Below are positions 39,491 through 48,105 of a stretch of DNA of 64,000 bases, one piece after another; position 1 is the first letter of the stretch, and the number at the start of each line of letters is the position of its first letter. This stretch comes from an uncultured Oscillospiraceae bacterium (GTDB lineage Bacteria > Bacillota > Clostridia > Oscillospirales > Ruminococcaceae), in NCBI GenBank assembly GCA_900542145.1, contig UQMF01000001.1:124001-188000 (forward strand). The letters are read 5' to 3'. A program made the position numbers and the translations under genes. The notes under the pieces are model-generated. The model saw nothing but the letters and a program-made list of their open reading frames with translations, was not told the DNA's origin and made no database searches.

Positions 39491-40345
39491 GTGCAGGAAA
39501 TGAAACTCAGCTATTTCACGAACGACGACAGCTTTCCGCTGTTCATTCAGTTCGGCAGGCACGATATTCCGCTGTTCGTCCACGGTCATGAGGATTTCTA
39601 CGAGCTGGTGACAGTTCTTGACGGCAGCGCTGAGCACATCGTGGACGGCGAGCGCAGCGTTATAAGCAAGGGCGACGTATTCGTCATCGGCGGAGGGATC
39701 TCCCACGGATTCGACGCCCCGAAGAACCTGCGTATCTGCAACATCATGTACCGCCCGGAAATGCTGTTTCCCGGAGATTCGGATATCCGCCAGCTGCCGG
39801 GATTCCACGCGCTGTTCCTGCTGGAGCCTCATCTCAGCAGCACGCAGCACTTCCAGAGCCGGCTGCGGCTTACCCCGGCGGAGCTTTCCCGGGTGCTGTC
39901 GCTGATCAACGCCGCCGAGGCGGAATACACCTCCGACCAGCCCGGGCGCAAGACCATGGTGCTTTCCCTGGTGCGTCAGCTTGCGGTGCTGCTTTCCCGG
40001 CTCTACGACTGCCCGGCAAAACCCCGGGAGATCTCCGGAATCGCCGACGCCGCCGCATTCATGGAAACCAGCTTCGCCGACAACATCGCCATCGCCGATG
40101 TGATCGAGCGGTCGCACTACTCCCAGCGGCACTTCATACGGCTGTTCTCCGCCGCCTACGGAATGACTCCGCAGCGCTACCTGCTCGACGTGCGGATACG
40201 CCACGCAAGCTCCATGCTCCGGGACAGCACGCTGAACGTGACGGAGATCGCGCTCCGCTGCGGATTCGACGACTCCAACTATTTCAGCCGCATTTTCCGG
40301 AAGTACACCGGGCATTCGCCGAGCGAATTCCGTGTATTGCCCTAG
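39491..40345 (+). CDS. AraC-family transcriptional regulator
   Basis: The 284-residue protein has an N-terminal cupin sensor domain (about 1-130, with PLFVHGHEDFYELVTVLDG and DVFVIGGGISHGF) and a C-terminal AraC double helix-turn-helix (about 185-284; second helix-turn-helix VTEIALRCGFDDSNYFSRIFRKYTGHSPSEFR). Regulators of this build usually sense sugars or related metabolites and activate nearby genes. No obvious target neighbour is seen: upstream is a glycosyltransferase, downstream convergent hisC. The GTG at 39491 is used because GAGGGGG lies 7 bases before it; an ATG three codons later lacks such a site. Confidence 0.88.
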   Translation: MQEMKLSYFTNDDSFPLFIQFGRHDIPLFVHGHEDFYELVTVLDGSAEHIVDGERSVISKGDVFVIGGGISHGFDAPKNLRICNIMYRPEMLFPGDSDIRQLPGFHALFLLEPHLSSTQHFQSRLRLTPAELSRVLSLINAAEAEYTSDQPGRKTMVLSLVRQLAVLLSRLYDCPAKPREISGIADAAAFMETSFADNIAIADVIERSHYSQRHFIRLFSAAYGMTPQRYLLDVRIRHASSMLRDSTLNVTEIALRCGFDDSNYFSRIFRKYTGHSPSEFRVLP

Positions 40346-40370
40346 GACGCGATATATTGTAATAAAAACA

Positions 40371-40396
40371 GACCCCCGGAGATCACTCCGGGGGTC
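40371..40396. terminator. Bidirectional terminator between araC-type gene and hisC
   Basis: GACCCCCGGAG (40371-40381) and CTCCGGGGGTC (40386-40396). On the minus strand TGTTTTTATT follows, so it best suits hisC. Confidence 0.88.
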
Positions 40397-40403
40397 ATTC
40401 TGT

Positions 40404-41456
40404 TTATACTATGTACTCTTTCAGAGCCGCGATAAGCGCGTCAATTTCCCCGTCCGTGCCGATGGTTATGCGCAGGCGGTTGTCAATACGCTTCTTGGAG
40501 AAGTAGCGCACATAGATATCCTTCGTCTTGAGGAACTCCTGGATATCCCTGGCGCGGTATTTCGGGTGCTCAGCAAACAGGAAGTTCGTGCTGCTGTCCG
40601 CCACGTCAAACCCCATTCCGCGCAGCTCTTCCGTCAGGCGGTCACGGGTCGCGACTACCTTAGCGATGGTCGCCCGGAAGTACTCCTCGTCCTGGACGGA
40701 GGCAACTCCGGCGGCGATTGCCACGCTGTCCAGCGGATAGGAATTGTAGCTGTCTTTCGCCGCAAACAGCGCCGAGATTATCTCCTTGTTGCCAAGCGCG
40801 TAGCCTATGCGCATTCCTGCCATGGAACGGGACTTGGAGAACGTCTGGACTACCACCAGGTTCTCGTATTCCTTCAGCAGCGGGACAGCTGATGTGCCGC
40901 CGAAATCAACATACGCCTCGTCGGAAATGACGACGCTGTCCGGGTTCGCGTCCAGTATCTCGCGCATGAAATCCAGCCCCCTGCCGATACTTGTGGGCGC
41001 ATTCGGATTTGCGATAACCACGCCGCCGTTGGGACGTCTGTAATCCGCAGCGTTGATGTTGAACGTATCGTCCACCGGGATAGTTTCATACGGGATACGC
41101 AGCATGTCGCACCACACCGGGTAGAACGAGTAGGTTATGTCCGGATAGATTACCGGCTTGTCGGAATTGAAAAACGCCCGGAAGCACAGCGCCAGCACGT
41201 CGTCCGAGCCGTTGCCCAGGAATACGTTTCCGCGCTCCAGTCCGAAGCGCGCCGCGAGTGCGTCCGCGAGGGGCTTCGCGTTCGCGTCCGGGTACTTCTT
41301 TAGGGATCCGCCGCGGAACTGCTCGATTGCCCGGATCACTCCCGGCGCCGGCGGATATGGATTCTCGTTGGCGTTGAGCTTGATGAAATCAGTCTTGTCA
41401 GGCTGCTCGCCTGCCACATACGGCTCTATCTTAATGAGATTATCTTTCCAGCTCAT
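40404..41456 (-). CDS. hisC: Histidinol-phosphate aminotransferase
   Basis: The 350-residue PLP enzyme converts imidazole-acetol phosphate to histidinol phosphate in histidine synthesis; related enzymes also act on aromatic amino acids. Class I/II aminotransferase features: IKLNANENPYPPAPGVIRAIEQF (about 24-46), GNGSDDVLALCFRAFF, VISDEAYVDFGG and the PLP lysine in TFSKSRSMAGMRIGY. The C-terminal GTDGEIDALIAALKEY is typical. Other his genes are not nearby. The ATG follows AAGGAGAAAA. It is transcribed alone or after the CD1247-like gene, from which a terminator separates it. Confidence 0.92.
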   Translation of the reverse strand: MSWKDNLIKIEPYVAGEQPDKTDFIKLNANENPYPPAPGVIRAIEQFRGGSLKKYPDANAKPLADALAARFGLERGNVFLGNGSDDVLALCFRAFFNSDKPVIYPDITYSFYPVWCDMLRIPYETIPVDDTFNINAADYRRPNGGVVIANPNAPTSIGRGLDFMREILDANPDSVVISDEAYVDFGGTSAVPLLKEYENLVVVQTFSKSRSMAGMRIGYALGNKEIISALFAAKDSYNSYPLDSVAIAAGVASVQDEEYFRATIAKVVATRDRLTEELRGMGFDVADSSTNFLFAEHPKYRARDIQEFLKTKDIYVRYFSKKRIDNRLRITIGTDGEIDALIAALKEYIV

Positions 41457-41475
41457 ATTTTCTCCTTAAAACAAA

Positions 41476-41507
41476 ATCAGGCGAAAACCCTGAGGTCTCC
41501 GCCTGAT
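41476..41507 (-). terminator. Terminator after the CD1247-like gene
   Basis: ATCAGGCG (41476-41483) and CGCCTGAT (41500-41507) with a 16-base loop; on the minus strand TTTTGTTTT follows. Confidence 0.8.
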
Positions 41508-41524
41508 ATCCAGTCAGTTATAGA

Positions 41525-41938
41525 TCACTCAGCGTCGTCATCTTCGAGAGAGAACTCGAGATGGGCGCCACAGTTGGGGCAGTCGAGCTGTTCGCTCGCA
41601 GCCTGATCATAGTCGAAACGAATGGTGTTTCCGCACTTGGGGCAGGTCGTTTCGTACATCTCGTCAAGCTCCTCGTCGAAGTCGTCTTCGTCGTCGTAAT
41701 CGTCCTCGTCGTCCTCAACGCCGTAAACCTCGTCCTCGAGGTCTGTTACGCTTTCCTCAAGGTCAGTCATTACGTCAGCAACGTCGTCAAGCTCCTCGTC
41801 AACCTCAGATAGATTCTCTGCGATATCGCCGAGAACGTCCACGATAGCGGCAATTACCTTGCCCTCCTTGGTGGAGTCGTCCAGCTTGAGTCCCTCAGCA
41901 AGACCCTTGATGTAAGAAACCTTTTCACCGATCGTCAT
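41525..41938 (-). CDS. CD1247 N-terminal domain-containing zinc-ribbon protein
   Basis: The 137-residue protein begins with MTIGEKVSYIKGLAEGLKLD, the start of a clostridial family named after CD1247, followed by a helical/coiled-coil segment (about 30-70), an extremely acidic stretch (DDEDDYDDEDDFDEELDE type, about 75-95) and a C-terminal zinc ribbon CPKC...CPNC (about 100-125). Function is unknown. The ATG at 41938 follows GAAAGGATTG. It lies 80 bases after efp and before hisC; the position after efp is common in Oscillospiraceae. Confidence 0.82.
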   Translation of the reverse strand: MTIGEKVSYIKGLAEGLKLDDSTKEGKVIAAIVDVLGDIAENLSEVDEELDDVADVMTDLEESVTDLEDEVYGVEDDEDDYDDEDDFDEELDEMYETTCPKCGNTIRFDYDQAASEQLDCPNCGAHLEFSLEDDDAE

Positions 41939-42018
41939 AATTATCAATCCTTTCATGTCGCGGACGGAACTGTGTCCAGTCCTTTAACTCCAAAGAATAT
42001 ATGATACAGGGGCGGAAA

Positions 42019-42579
42019 TTACTTTACACGCTCCATGTACTCGCCTGTTCTGGTATCAATACGGATAACCTCGCCCTCGTTGATGAACAGCGGAACGCGG
42101 ATCTCAGCGCCGGTTTCCAGAGTAGCGGGCTTTGTCGCATTTGTAGCGGTGTTGCCAGCAAAACCGGGATCGGTCTGGGTGATCTGAAGCTCTACGAAGT
42201 TCGGAGGCTCTACGCCGAATACCTTGCCCTTGTAGGACAGTACCTTACATACCATGTTTTCCTTGACGAACTTGAAGTTGTCGCCAACGTCGGAAGCGTT
42301 TACGGGGATATCCTCATAGGTCTCGGAATCCATGAAGTGATAGAGCTCGCCGTCAGAGTAGGTGTACTCCATATCCTTTCTCTCAACGTAAGCGGTGGGG
42401 AACTTAGCGGTAGGGTTGTAGGTCTTTTCTACAACGGAGCCTGTAATAACGTTTCTCACCTTTGTTCTTACGAACGCTGCACCCTTACCGGGCTTAACGT
42501 GCTGGAACTCAATGATCTGCATTACATTACCGTCTTCCTCGAATGTCATGCCATTTCTGAAATCTCCTGCTGTGATCAT
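42019..42579 (-). CDS. efp: Elongation factor P
   Basis: The 186-residue translation factor rescues ribosomes stalled on proline runs. It has the KOW-like N-terminal domain with VKPGKGAAFVRTK (the loop Lys32 sits at the tip that reaches the peptidyl transferase centre), and two OB domains (EYTYSDGELYHFMDSETYE; PNFVELQITQTDPG). The ATG at 42579 follows TTTGGAGG; upstream in-frame starts lack a site. It follows pepP and aroQ, an order known from many Firmicutes. Confidence 0.96.
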   Translation of the reverse strand: MITAGDFRNGMTFEEDGNVMQIIEFQHVKPGKGAAFVRTKVRNVITGSVVEKTYNPTAKFPTAYVERKDMEYTYSDGELYHFMDSETYEDIPVNASDVGDNFKFVKENMVCKVLSYKGKVFGVEPPNFVELQITQTDPGFAGNTATNATKPATLETGAEIRVPLFINEGEVIRIDTRTGEYMERVK

Positions 42580-42750
42580 AGTAGGGAACCTCCAAATTAT
42601 TAGTATTATGCGGCGCCGTGCAATAGTTCCGCGCCGGTTTATCCGGAGGGCGACCATAATCTGGAAATCCCGTCCGTATAATTCTATCTATATTATTTTA
42701 CCCTATTTCGCGCAATTTTTCAAGCCCTTTTTAAGAAAAAACTGAAAAAT

Positions 42751-43821
42751 TTATATGTGGATAAGGTTTTTTGTAGATTTGGTGAGGTTGTCGCAGCCAT
42801 TTTCTGTAACAACTACCATATCTTCTATGCGCACTCCGAACTTTCCGGAAATATACGCACCCGGCTCAACGGTCACGATCATTCCGGGGCGGAGCATTGA
42901 ACGGCTGCGCTGGGAGAGCGTGGGCTGCTCGTGGATCTCCAGACCGACGCCGTGGCCGAGTCCGTGCCCGAAGTACTTGTCGTAGCCCCCCCACGCCGCC
43001 AGGGTAGCCCTTGCCACGCTGTCAACGACCTTGCCGTTGATACCGGGCTTGACCGCCTTTATTCCGTCCTGGTTGGCATAATACACGGCGTTGTAGAGCT
43101 TCTCCATCTCCGGGGACACCTGTCCCACCGCCAGGGTGCGCGTCATGTCGCTGTGGTAGCTGTCCACGACTGCGCCGAAGTCCAGCGTCAGGAATTCACC
43201 CTCCTGGAGCTTCTTGTCCGTGGGGACAGCGTGCGGCGACGCGGAATTCACGCCGGAAGCCGCGATGGTTTCAAAGGAAAGGTCGTCCGCGCCGCAGTCC
43301 ATCATGTAGTAATTCAGCAGTGCTGCGACCTGCTTCTCGGTCATGTCGCGGCTGATGTTGTCCACCAGGCGCTCGAAGGCGCGCTCCGCAATACGCTGCG
43401 CCCGGACTATGAGCGCGACCTCCTCCGGGGTCTTGATAATACGCATGTCCCAGATGAACTTGGAAAGCTCCGGGGAGGGATCCAGCTCCACAAAGTGCAG
43501 CTGCTCCTTGTACGCGGAGTATTCCGACAGGGTCATGTAATCGCTCTCCAGCATAAGGCGGCGGATATTGTGCTTCAGAAGCAGCTCCGTCAGCTGGGTG
43601 CGCATGTCCTCCAGGAGAAGCACGCGGCAGTCCGTCACGCGCTCCTTCGCCTTGTCGAAGTAGCGTGAATCTATGATGAGGTAGCTCTGCTCCTTGGTCA
43701 CGAGGATAACCCCGGCGGAGGACTTGAATCCGCAGAAGTAGCGCCGGCTCACATCGGAGGTGATGAGGGCGCCGCAGGATTCCCCGTCAAGCATCTGCTG
43801 TAATTTCTCGATATTAGTCAT
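42751..43821 (-). CDS. pepP: Xaa-Pro aminopeptidase (M24 family)
   Basis: The 356-residue metallopeptidase removes N-terminal residues before proline. It has a creatinase-like N-terminal domain (1-125) and a pita-bread catalytic domain with the metal ligands in LDFGAVVDSYHSDMTRT (two Asp), GHGLGHGVGLEIHEQP (His), VTVEPGAYIS (Glu) and VRIEDMV (Glu). The ATG at 43821 overlaps the end of aroQ by 8 bases. Gene order aroQ-pepP-efp is conserved in Firmicutes. Confidence 0.93.
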   Translation of the reverse strand: MTNIEKLQQMLDGESCGALITSDVSRRYFCGFKSSAGVILVTKEQSYLIIDSRYFDKAKERVTDCRVLLLEDMRTQLTELLLKHNIRRLMLESDYMTLSEYSAYKEQLHFVELDPSPELSKFIWDMRIIKTPEEVALIVRAQRIAERAFERLVDNISRDMTEKQVAALLNYYMMDCGADDLSFETIAASGVNSASPHAVPTDKKLQEGEFLTLDFGAVVDSYHSDMTRTLAVGQVSPEMEKLYNAVYYANQDGIKAVKPGINGKVVDSVARATLAAWGGYDKYFGHGLGHGVGLEIHEQPTLSQRSRSMLRPGMIVTVEPGAYISGKFGVRIEDMVVVTENGCDNLTKSTKNLIHI

Positions 43822-44260
43822 GGCAGCCACCCAGAATATTCTCCAGTGCGTACAGCGCCAGGACGTAGCTGTTGCTGCCGAATCCGGCGATTGTGCCGCG
43901 GCACACCGGGGCAATGACGGAGTTCTTGCGGAACTCGTCGCGGCTGTTCACGTTGGAGAGGTGCACTTCAATAACCGGAATGCGTATCGCTGCGATGGCA
44001 TCGCGGATAGCGTAGCTGTAGTGAGTATACGCGCCTGCGTTGAGGATAACCCCGGCGCAGTCCAGCCTGGATTCATGCAGGCGGTCGATAAGTCCGCCCT
44101 CGGAATTGCTCTGGAAGAACACCGGCTCAAAGCCCATGCTGCGTGCCTTCTCGTCCAGCATGTCGTTGATGGAGTTCAGCGTTTCGCTGCCGTAGATATT
44201 CGGCTCGCGCTCGCCCAGTAGGTTAAGATTCGGGCCGTTCATAATAAGTATCTTTTTCAT
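43814..44260 (-). CDS. aroQ: Type II 3-dehydroquinate dehydratase
   Basis: The 148-residue enzyme makes 3-dehydroshikimate from 3-dehydroquinate in the shikimate pathway. Signature segments: MNGPNLNLLGEREPNIYGSE (7-26, with the catalytic Tyr), FFQSNSEGGLIDRLHES, VILNAGAYTHYSYAIRDAI and PVIEVHLSNVNSRDEFR (His). Length and fold are typical of the dodecameric type II enzyme. It lies 3 bases after an unknown gene and overlaps pepP. Confidence 0.96.
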   Translation of the reverse strand: MKKILIMNGPNLNLLGEREPNIYGSETLNSINDMLDEKARSMGFEPVFFQSNSEGGLIDRLHESRLDCAGVILNAGAYTHYSYAIRDAIAAIRIPVIEVHLSNVNSRDEFRKNSVIAPVCRGTIAGFGSNSYVLALYALENILGGCHD

Positions 44261-44263
44261 GTG

Positions 44264-45337
44264 CTAACCTCCCGTTTTTTGTCTGTTCTTATTTTGTCTG
44301 GAAAGCTCCAGGATTCTCCTGAATCCGGCGTCCGTGGAAGCCCACTTTTCCGTCACTGCCTCTTTCTGCTCCGGAGTGCCGTATTCCATGTAGTAGTTAT
44401 CCCGGAACTCCTCGCCGATGGTGACCGGGACGCGGTGCGGCTTCACGCCGAGGTCCGCCGGGAAAAAGCGCTGCTTCATCATTCCGGTGATCTTCGCGGA
44501 TTCCTCCGGAGTAAAGTCCACCTCAACGCTCTGTACCCTGCGGCTCCCGTCGGGAAGCAGATCGTGCACCAGGTCAATCTTTACATTGAGTTTCATTCTG
44601 TCCGGGGAATGCTGCGGATCCGTCAGTGTGAAATCATACACCACATCGTATCTTACGACTGGGCTTCCGGCGAACAGCGAGCCGTCCTCAAGCCTGGGAC
44701 GTCCGAACCCCAGCGCGTGCTGATTCTTCATTATGAACACGAACATCGCGTTGTCCATGACCTTCTTGTCTGCGATAACCCAGAAGCAGACTCCGCGCTG
44801 ATATGCATTGATATCCACAAGTTCAGCCGCCGGGAATCCGTGGTCCGCAACCATCTGGAGCGACAGCCCCAGTCCGTGCATGAGTCTGTCCTTCCCCACC
44901 AGGGGTATCGCGCGGTGGTACTTCTTCGCAAACGCGTCGAGGTACATATCGCCGCGGCAAAGATCCTCGATCATATCCAGAAGCCGATTTCCTTCATAGT
45001 CCACGCTCCTGGCTCCCTCATACGGGATAAGCCCTATCTTGCGGTAGGAGTCGCACATGACGCCTTTCGCAAACTGGTAATTCACAAGGTACGCATTCCC
45101 GTTGTAGAACAGCCCCATCTGCCCCTGATTCAGCTTACGGGACATGGAGTGATCTCCGCCATTTATATTGTCGTCTGCAAGAAGTTCCTCCACCCGGGGA
45201 ATAAGCTCACCGGGTATCGCTTCCTCAACGGTGTTGAAGTGGTGCTGCTCGTTCTCGCAGGCGGTGATGTACCGCAGTATCTGTTGGTCAATGCAGTTTA
45301 TCGCGTCCAGCAGGGATTTGTCATTGTAAAGGCTCAT
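44264..45337 (-). CDS. Hypothetical 357-residue protein
   Basis: I do not recognise this protein. It has no signal peptide or membrane helix. Visible features are an N-terminal helical part (1-60), a Cys in GVMCDSYR, a central part with LMHGLGLSLQMVADHGFPAAELVDINAYQRGVCFWVIADKKVMDNAM (about 150-196; several strands and helices), and a C-terminal part of strands (RYDVVYDFTLTDPQHSPDRMK; RRVQSVEVDFTPEE) that may form a beta-sandwich. It ends KNRQKTGG. It sits between the endonuclease-IV-like gene and aroQ with gaps of 9 and 3 bases, so it is co-expressed with housekeeping genes, yet it is not part of the conserved block known from Bacillus. Confidence 0.65.
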   Translation of the reverse strand: MSLYNDKSLLDAINCIDQQILRYITACENEQHHFNTVEEAIPGELIPRVEELLADDNINGGDHSMSRKLNQGQMGLFYNGNAYLVNYQFAKGVMCDSYRKIGLIPYEGARSVDYEGNRLLDMIEDLCRGDMYLDAFAKKYHRAIPLVGKDRLMHGLGLSLQMVADHGFPAAELVDINAYQRGVCFWVIADKKVMDNAMFVFIMKNQHALGFGRPRLEDGSLFAGSPVVRYDVVYDFTLTDPQHSPDRMKLNVKIDLVHDLLPDGSRRVQSVEVDFTPEESAKITGMMKQRFFPADLGVKPHRVPVTIGEEFRDNYYMEYGTPEQKEAVTEKWASTDAGFRRILELSRQNKNRQKTGG

Positions 45338-45346
45338 GTCGGCTCC

Positions 45347-46189
45347 TTAAAGGGACTCGAAGTAGCGCTTCATCTCCGCGGCGTCCTCCGCCTGAGTACC
45401 GGCGGATTCGCAGATTATTGACGGCTGCATATTGCGGTCGTGTATCTCCTGCATAAGCGGCTGGTACTCCGGTCCGAACTGCGTGTCCGCAAAGGTCAGG
45501 TGGCGCTTCTCGCCGCCGGCGGTGTACTCTATGCGGCTGAAGTGGATATGCATGTTGTCCAGTCGCTCCCTGCCAAGCTTGTCCCCGATGAGATCCAGCA
45601 TGTGCGCGTAATCCTCCCGGCAGGTTATGCCGCCGTGGGTGCGCGCGTACAGATGCCCGAAATCCACTGTGGGCAGGAATCTCTCGTCAACGCCGCACAG
45701 CTCCAGGACTTCCTCCAGAGTGCCCAGCTGGTTCACCTTGCCCATCGTTTCCGGGCAGATGATGATCTCGGACAAACCCTCGGAATCCAGGCGCTCCTGC
45801 GCTCTTTTCAGAGTGTCCTTTGCAAGCTCCGTAGCCTGCTCCCGGGTCATTTTCGAGCAGCTTCCGCTGTGCACGACGATCTTCCTTGCGCCGACGGAAT
45901 GCGCCGCCTGCGCCGACTGGAAGATGTATTCCACGCTCTTCAGCCGTGTTTCCTCCTCCACGGAGGAAAGCGATATGAAATACGGCGCGTGCAGCGTGAC
46001 GTAAATCCCGTTCTGCTGCGCCAGTCCCGGCAGAAGCGCCGGAGTTTTCTCGCTGAGCCGCACTCCGCGGCCGCACTCTATCTCGTAGCCGTTAAGTCCC
46101 ATTGAAGCGAGGTATTCCGGCAGCTGCTCGGGGAATTTGCGCTTCCCCCAGCTCTCGGAATTTCCGCCAGGTCCGAATGAAATAGCCAT
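45347..46189 (-). CDS. TIM-barrel protein of the AP endonuclease IV family
   Basis: The 280-residue protein looks like the endonuclease IV/xylose-isomerase-like TIM-barrel family: NGYEIECGRGVRLS, IYVTLHAPYFISLSS, KIVVHSGSCSKMTREQA, IIICPETMGKVNQLG, FLPTVDFGHLYAR and LDNMHIHFSRIEYT. His and Glu residues at strand ends match the trinuclear zinc site of Nfo (HAPY, VHSG, PETMG, DFGH, HIHFS). The N-terminus differs from classical Nfo, so a role as DNA repair enzyme is likely but not certain. The ATG at 46189 shares a base with the yqeG stop and follows GGAGGAG. Confidence 0.75.
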   Translation of the reverse strand: MAISFGPGGNSESWGKRKFPEQLPEYLASMGLNGYEIECGRGVRLSEKTPALLPGLAQQNGIYVTLHAPYFISLSSVEEETRLKSVEYIFQSAQAAHSVGARKIVVHSGSCSKMTREQATELAKDTLKRAQERLDSEGLSEIIICPETMGKVNQLGTLEEVLELCGVDERFLPTVDFGHLYARTHGGITCREDYAHMLDLIGDKLGRERLDNMHIHFSRIEYTAGGEKRHLTFADTQFGPEYQPLMQEIHDRNMQPSIICESAGTQAEDAAEMKRYFESL

Positions 46190-46689
46190 TACTTCTCCTC
46201 CAGCTTTGAATAATCCCGGTGAAACACCCAGCTTTCGATGTGCCGCTTCAGTCGGAATGTCCACGTCTTTTCCAGGTGGAATGGCTCCACCAGCACGGTG
46301 CGTATCCCGGCGAGATTCCCTGCCATCACGTCGGTGAATATCTGGTCGCCGACGACCAGGGTCTCTTTCTTCTTCACGCCCATCGCCTTCACTGCGCGGT
46401 TCACGCCGAAAGTCAGCGGCTTGGCGCCGTTGGCGGTGAACTCAAGCCCCAGCTTCGCGGCAAGCGGAGCCACGCGCTTGTTCGTGTTATTGGACACCAC
46501 GCGCATTTTTATTCCCAGGGCGCGCATTTTGTCCAGCCACTCGTCCACCCCGGATTCCGCCGCCGGATTTCCGTGCATGGAGAGTGTGTTGTCCATGTCG
46601 AGCACCAGGGCCTTCACGCCGTTTTTGCGCAGGAATCCCTCGTCTATCTGCAATACGCTTTTCAGCCAGAATGTGGGCTTGAACAGCAT
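46189..46689 (-). CDS. YqeG-family HAD (IIIA) phosphatase
   Basis: The 166-residue protein has the HAD motif I LDMDNTLS (Asp31, Asp33), motif II VVSNNTN and motif III with KKKETLVVGDQIFTDVMAGN. It belongs to the YqeG family (HAD subfamily IIIA), whose Bacillus member lies near yqeH-aroE-yhbY-nadD. The substrate is unknown; related enzymes dephosphorylate phosphatidylglycerophosphate. The ATG follows TAAGGAGGAAC. It is probably served by read-through from rpsU plus an unidentified promoter. Confidence 0.9.
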   Translation of the reverse strand: MLFKPTFWLKSVLQIDEGFLRKNGVKALVLDMDNTLSMHGNPAAESGVDEWLDKMRALGIKMRVVSNNTNKRVAPLAAKLGLEFTANGAKPLTFGVNRAVKAMGVKKKETLVVGDQIFTDVMAGNLAGIRTVLVEPFHLEKTWTFRLKRHIESWVFHRDYSKLEEK

Positions 46690-46711
46690 AGGTTCCTCCT
46701 TAAAACAATTA

Positions 46712-46735
46712 AACCGGACAGTAAACTGCCCGGTT
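46712..46735 (-). terminator. Hairpin after rpsU
   Basis: AACCGGACAGT (46712-46722) and ACTGCCCGGTT (46725-46735) pair with one mismatch; the following U stretch (TAATTGTTTT on the minus strand) is imperfect, so partial termination before yqeG is likely. Confidence 0.55.
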
Positions 46736-46772
46736 CAACCGTTGTGTTTTAGTCGCACTAAGCTCGAAAAGA

Positions 46773-46946
46773 TCAGAACTTACGCTTGCGAGCAGCTTCG
46801 GACTTCTTTTTACGTTTTACCGAAGGCTTTTCGTAATGCTCTCTCTTACGAACTTCAGCAAGAACGCCGTCCCTTGCGCATGAACGCTTGAAACGCTTCA
46901 GAGCGGTATCAAGAGATTCATTTTTGCCAAGACGAATTTCTGCCAT
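46773..46946 (-). CDS. rpsU: 30S ribosomal protein S21
   Basis: This short gene, found by reading the minus strand directly, encodes 57 residues: MAEIRLGKNESLDTALKRFK, then RSCARDGVLAEVRKREHYEK and a basic end AARKRKF. This is S21 (bS21), the small-subunit protein that helps ribosomes engage mRNA. The ATG at 46946 follows GGGAGGGAAATATAG. It has a consensus promoter and is followed by a hairpin before yqeG. Confidence 0.95.
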   Translation of the reverse strand: MAEIRLGKNESLDTALKRFKRSCARDGVLAEVRKREHYEKPSVKRKKKSEAARKRKF

Positions 46947-47019
46947 CTATATTTCCCTCCCTTTGCCAAGAGGCATAGGTTTTCTACATAATAGTAGCTA
47001 TACAAAAAGTATATACTTA

Positions 47020-47048
47020 ATTATATCGCAAAAGCCACGATTTGTCAA
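47020..47048 (-). promoter_or_regulatory. Consensus promoter of rpsU
   Basis: On the minus strand TTGACA (47048-47043) and TATAAT (47025-47020) with exactly 17 bases between. Confidence 0.85.
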
Positions 47049-47134
47049 GGCTTAATCCTAAATTTATTCGTGATTTTTGATTTTCGTGATTTCTGACAAA
47101 TCCCGATGTTGAAATTTGGCGTTTTACGACACAC

Positions 47135-47491
47135 TCAGTCCTTGACGAGGTCGGAAATATCCACCGGTGTGCCGTCCGCCCAGAGGCGCTCCAGCTGATA
47201 GAAATCCCGGGTTTCCTCCAGGAACACATGCACGATGATGTCGTAGTAGTCCAGCACGATCCAGGTCTGGCTCTGGTAGCCCTCGATGCTCTTGGGCTTC
47301 ACGCCCTTCTCGCCGAGCTGGTATTCCACCTCGTCCGCCAGCGCCTTGACCTGCGTTGTGCTGGTCGCGGAAGCGATGATGAAGTAATTCGCGAGTATCG
47401 TCAGATCCTCCACCTTGAGGGCGGTGATGTTCTTTGCTTTTCTGGAATCCAGCGCCTTTACGGCGATCTCAAGTTCTTCTCTGTCGGTCAT
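47135..47491 (-). CDS. rsfS: Ribosome silencing factor RsfS
   Basis: The 118-residue protein binds ribosomal protein L14 and blocks subunit joining when nutrients are short. It has the RsfS fold: AKNITALKVEDLTILANYFII (about 18-38), SATSTTQVKALADEVEYQL, IEGYQSQTWIVLDYYDIIVHVF and the end FYQLERLWADGTPVDISDLV. I chose the ATG at 47491, coupled to yqeK by a 4-base overlap; the frame is open much further upstream inside yqeK. Order yqeK-rsfS is conserved in Firmicutes. Confidence 0.95.
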   Translation of the reverse strand: MTDREELEIAVKALDSRKAKNITALKVEDLTILANYFIIASATSTTQVKALADEVEYQLGEKGVKPKSIEGYQSQTWIVLDYYDIIVHVFLEETRDFYQLERLWADGTPVDISDLVKD

Positions 47492-48081
47492 AGGATCTCC
47501 TTGTCTTTGTTGTATTTCAGATAGTAGTTGTAGGCTTCGAACGTGTAATGCGGAATGTATCCGCACTTTCTGCACACTTCCATGATGTTGTAGGCAAGCG
47601 CCACCGCCATCGCCCTGTCGAGGTCGCTGTGGCATATCTTGCGGAATCTGTCCACGTCCTTGTAGCTGCGCTCGGCGGAAATCATGTCCCCGAGGTAGAC
47701 TATCTTCTCCAGCAGCGTCATCTTTGCGCAGCCGATGGTGTGGAAGCGTATCCCGGCGAGTATCTCCTCATCGTCGATCCCGAGCTGATCCCGGACGTAT
47801 GCCGCGCCTGCAACGGCGTGCCGCAGCGCCGGCGTGTCGATCTCCGCGGAATCCGGCTGGAATCCGCTCTCGGCGGTCATCTGCTTCTGCCGCTCCGGAA
47901 GTTCCTCCTTCATGATGTCGTGGAGCATTCCGGCGAGGTAGCAGCGCTTCTTATCGCCGCCGAATCTCTCTGCCAAGTCGTAGCATGCCTCCGCCACATT
48001 CATGGTGTGGGTGAAGCGCTTCTTGGAGAGTCTGCCTTTCAGCAGCTCCTCATACTGGTCAAATTCCTTGTATCTGCTCAA
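47488..48081 (-). CDS. yqeK: YqeK-family HD hydrolase (Ap4A hydrolase, symmetrical)
   Basis: The 197-residue protein has the HD motif and ligands: FTHTMNVAEACYDLAERFG (His23-type), CYLAGMLHDIMKE (His-Asp) and LRHAVAGAAYVRDQLG. YqeK enzymes hydrolyse diadenosine tetraphosphate to two ADP. It is translationally coupled to rsfS. Upstream of it, between yqeK and nadD, lie two genes that are foreign to the usual nadD-yqeK order. Confidence 0.92.
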   Translation of the reverse strand: MSRYKEFDQYEELLKGRLSKKRFTHTMNVAEACYDLAERFGGDKKRCYLAGMLHDIMKEELPERQKQMTAESGFQPDSAEIDTPALRHAVAGAAYVRDQLGIDDEEILAGIRFHTIGCAKMTLLEKIVYLGDMISAERSYKDVDRFRKICHSDLDRAMAVALAYNIMEVCRKCGYIPHYTFEAYNYYLKYNKDKEIL

Positions 48082-48105
48082 AAAGAATTACCTCCATAGG
48101 TAAAG

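Noticed and set aside
41640..41760. Simple repeat of GAC/GAT-like triplets
   Set aside because: It merely encodes the acidic stretch of the CD1247-like protein and is not a DNA-level repeat of interest.
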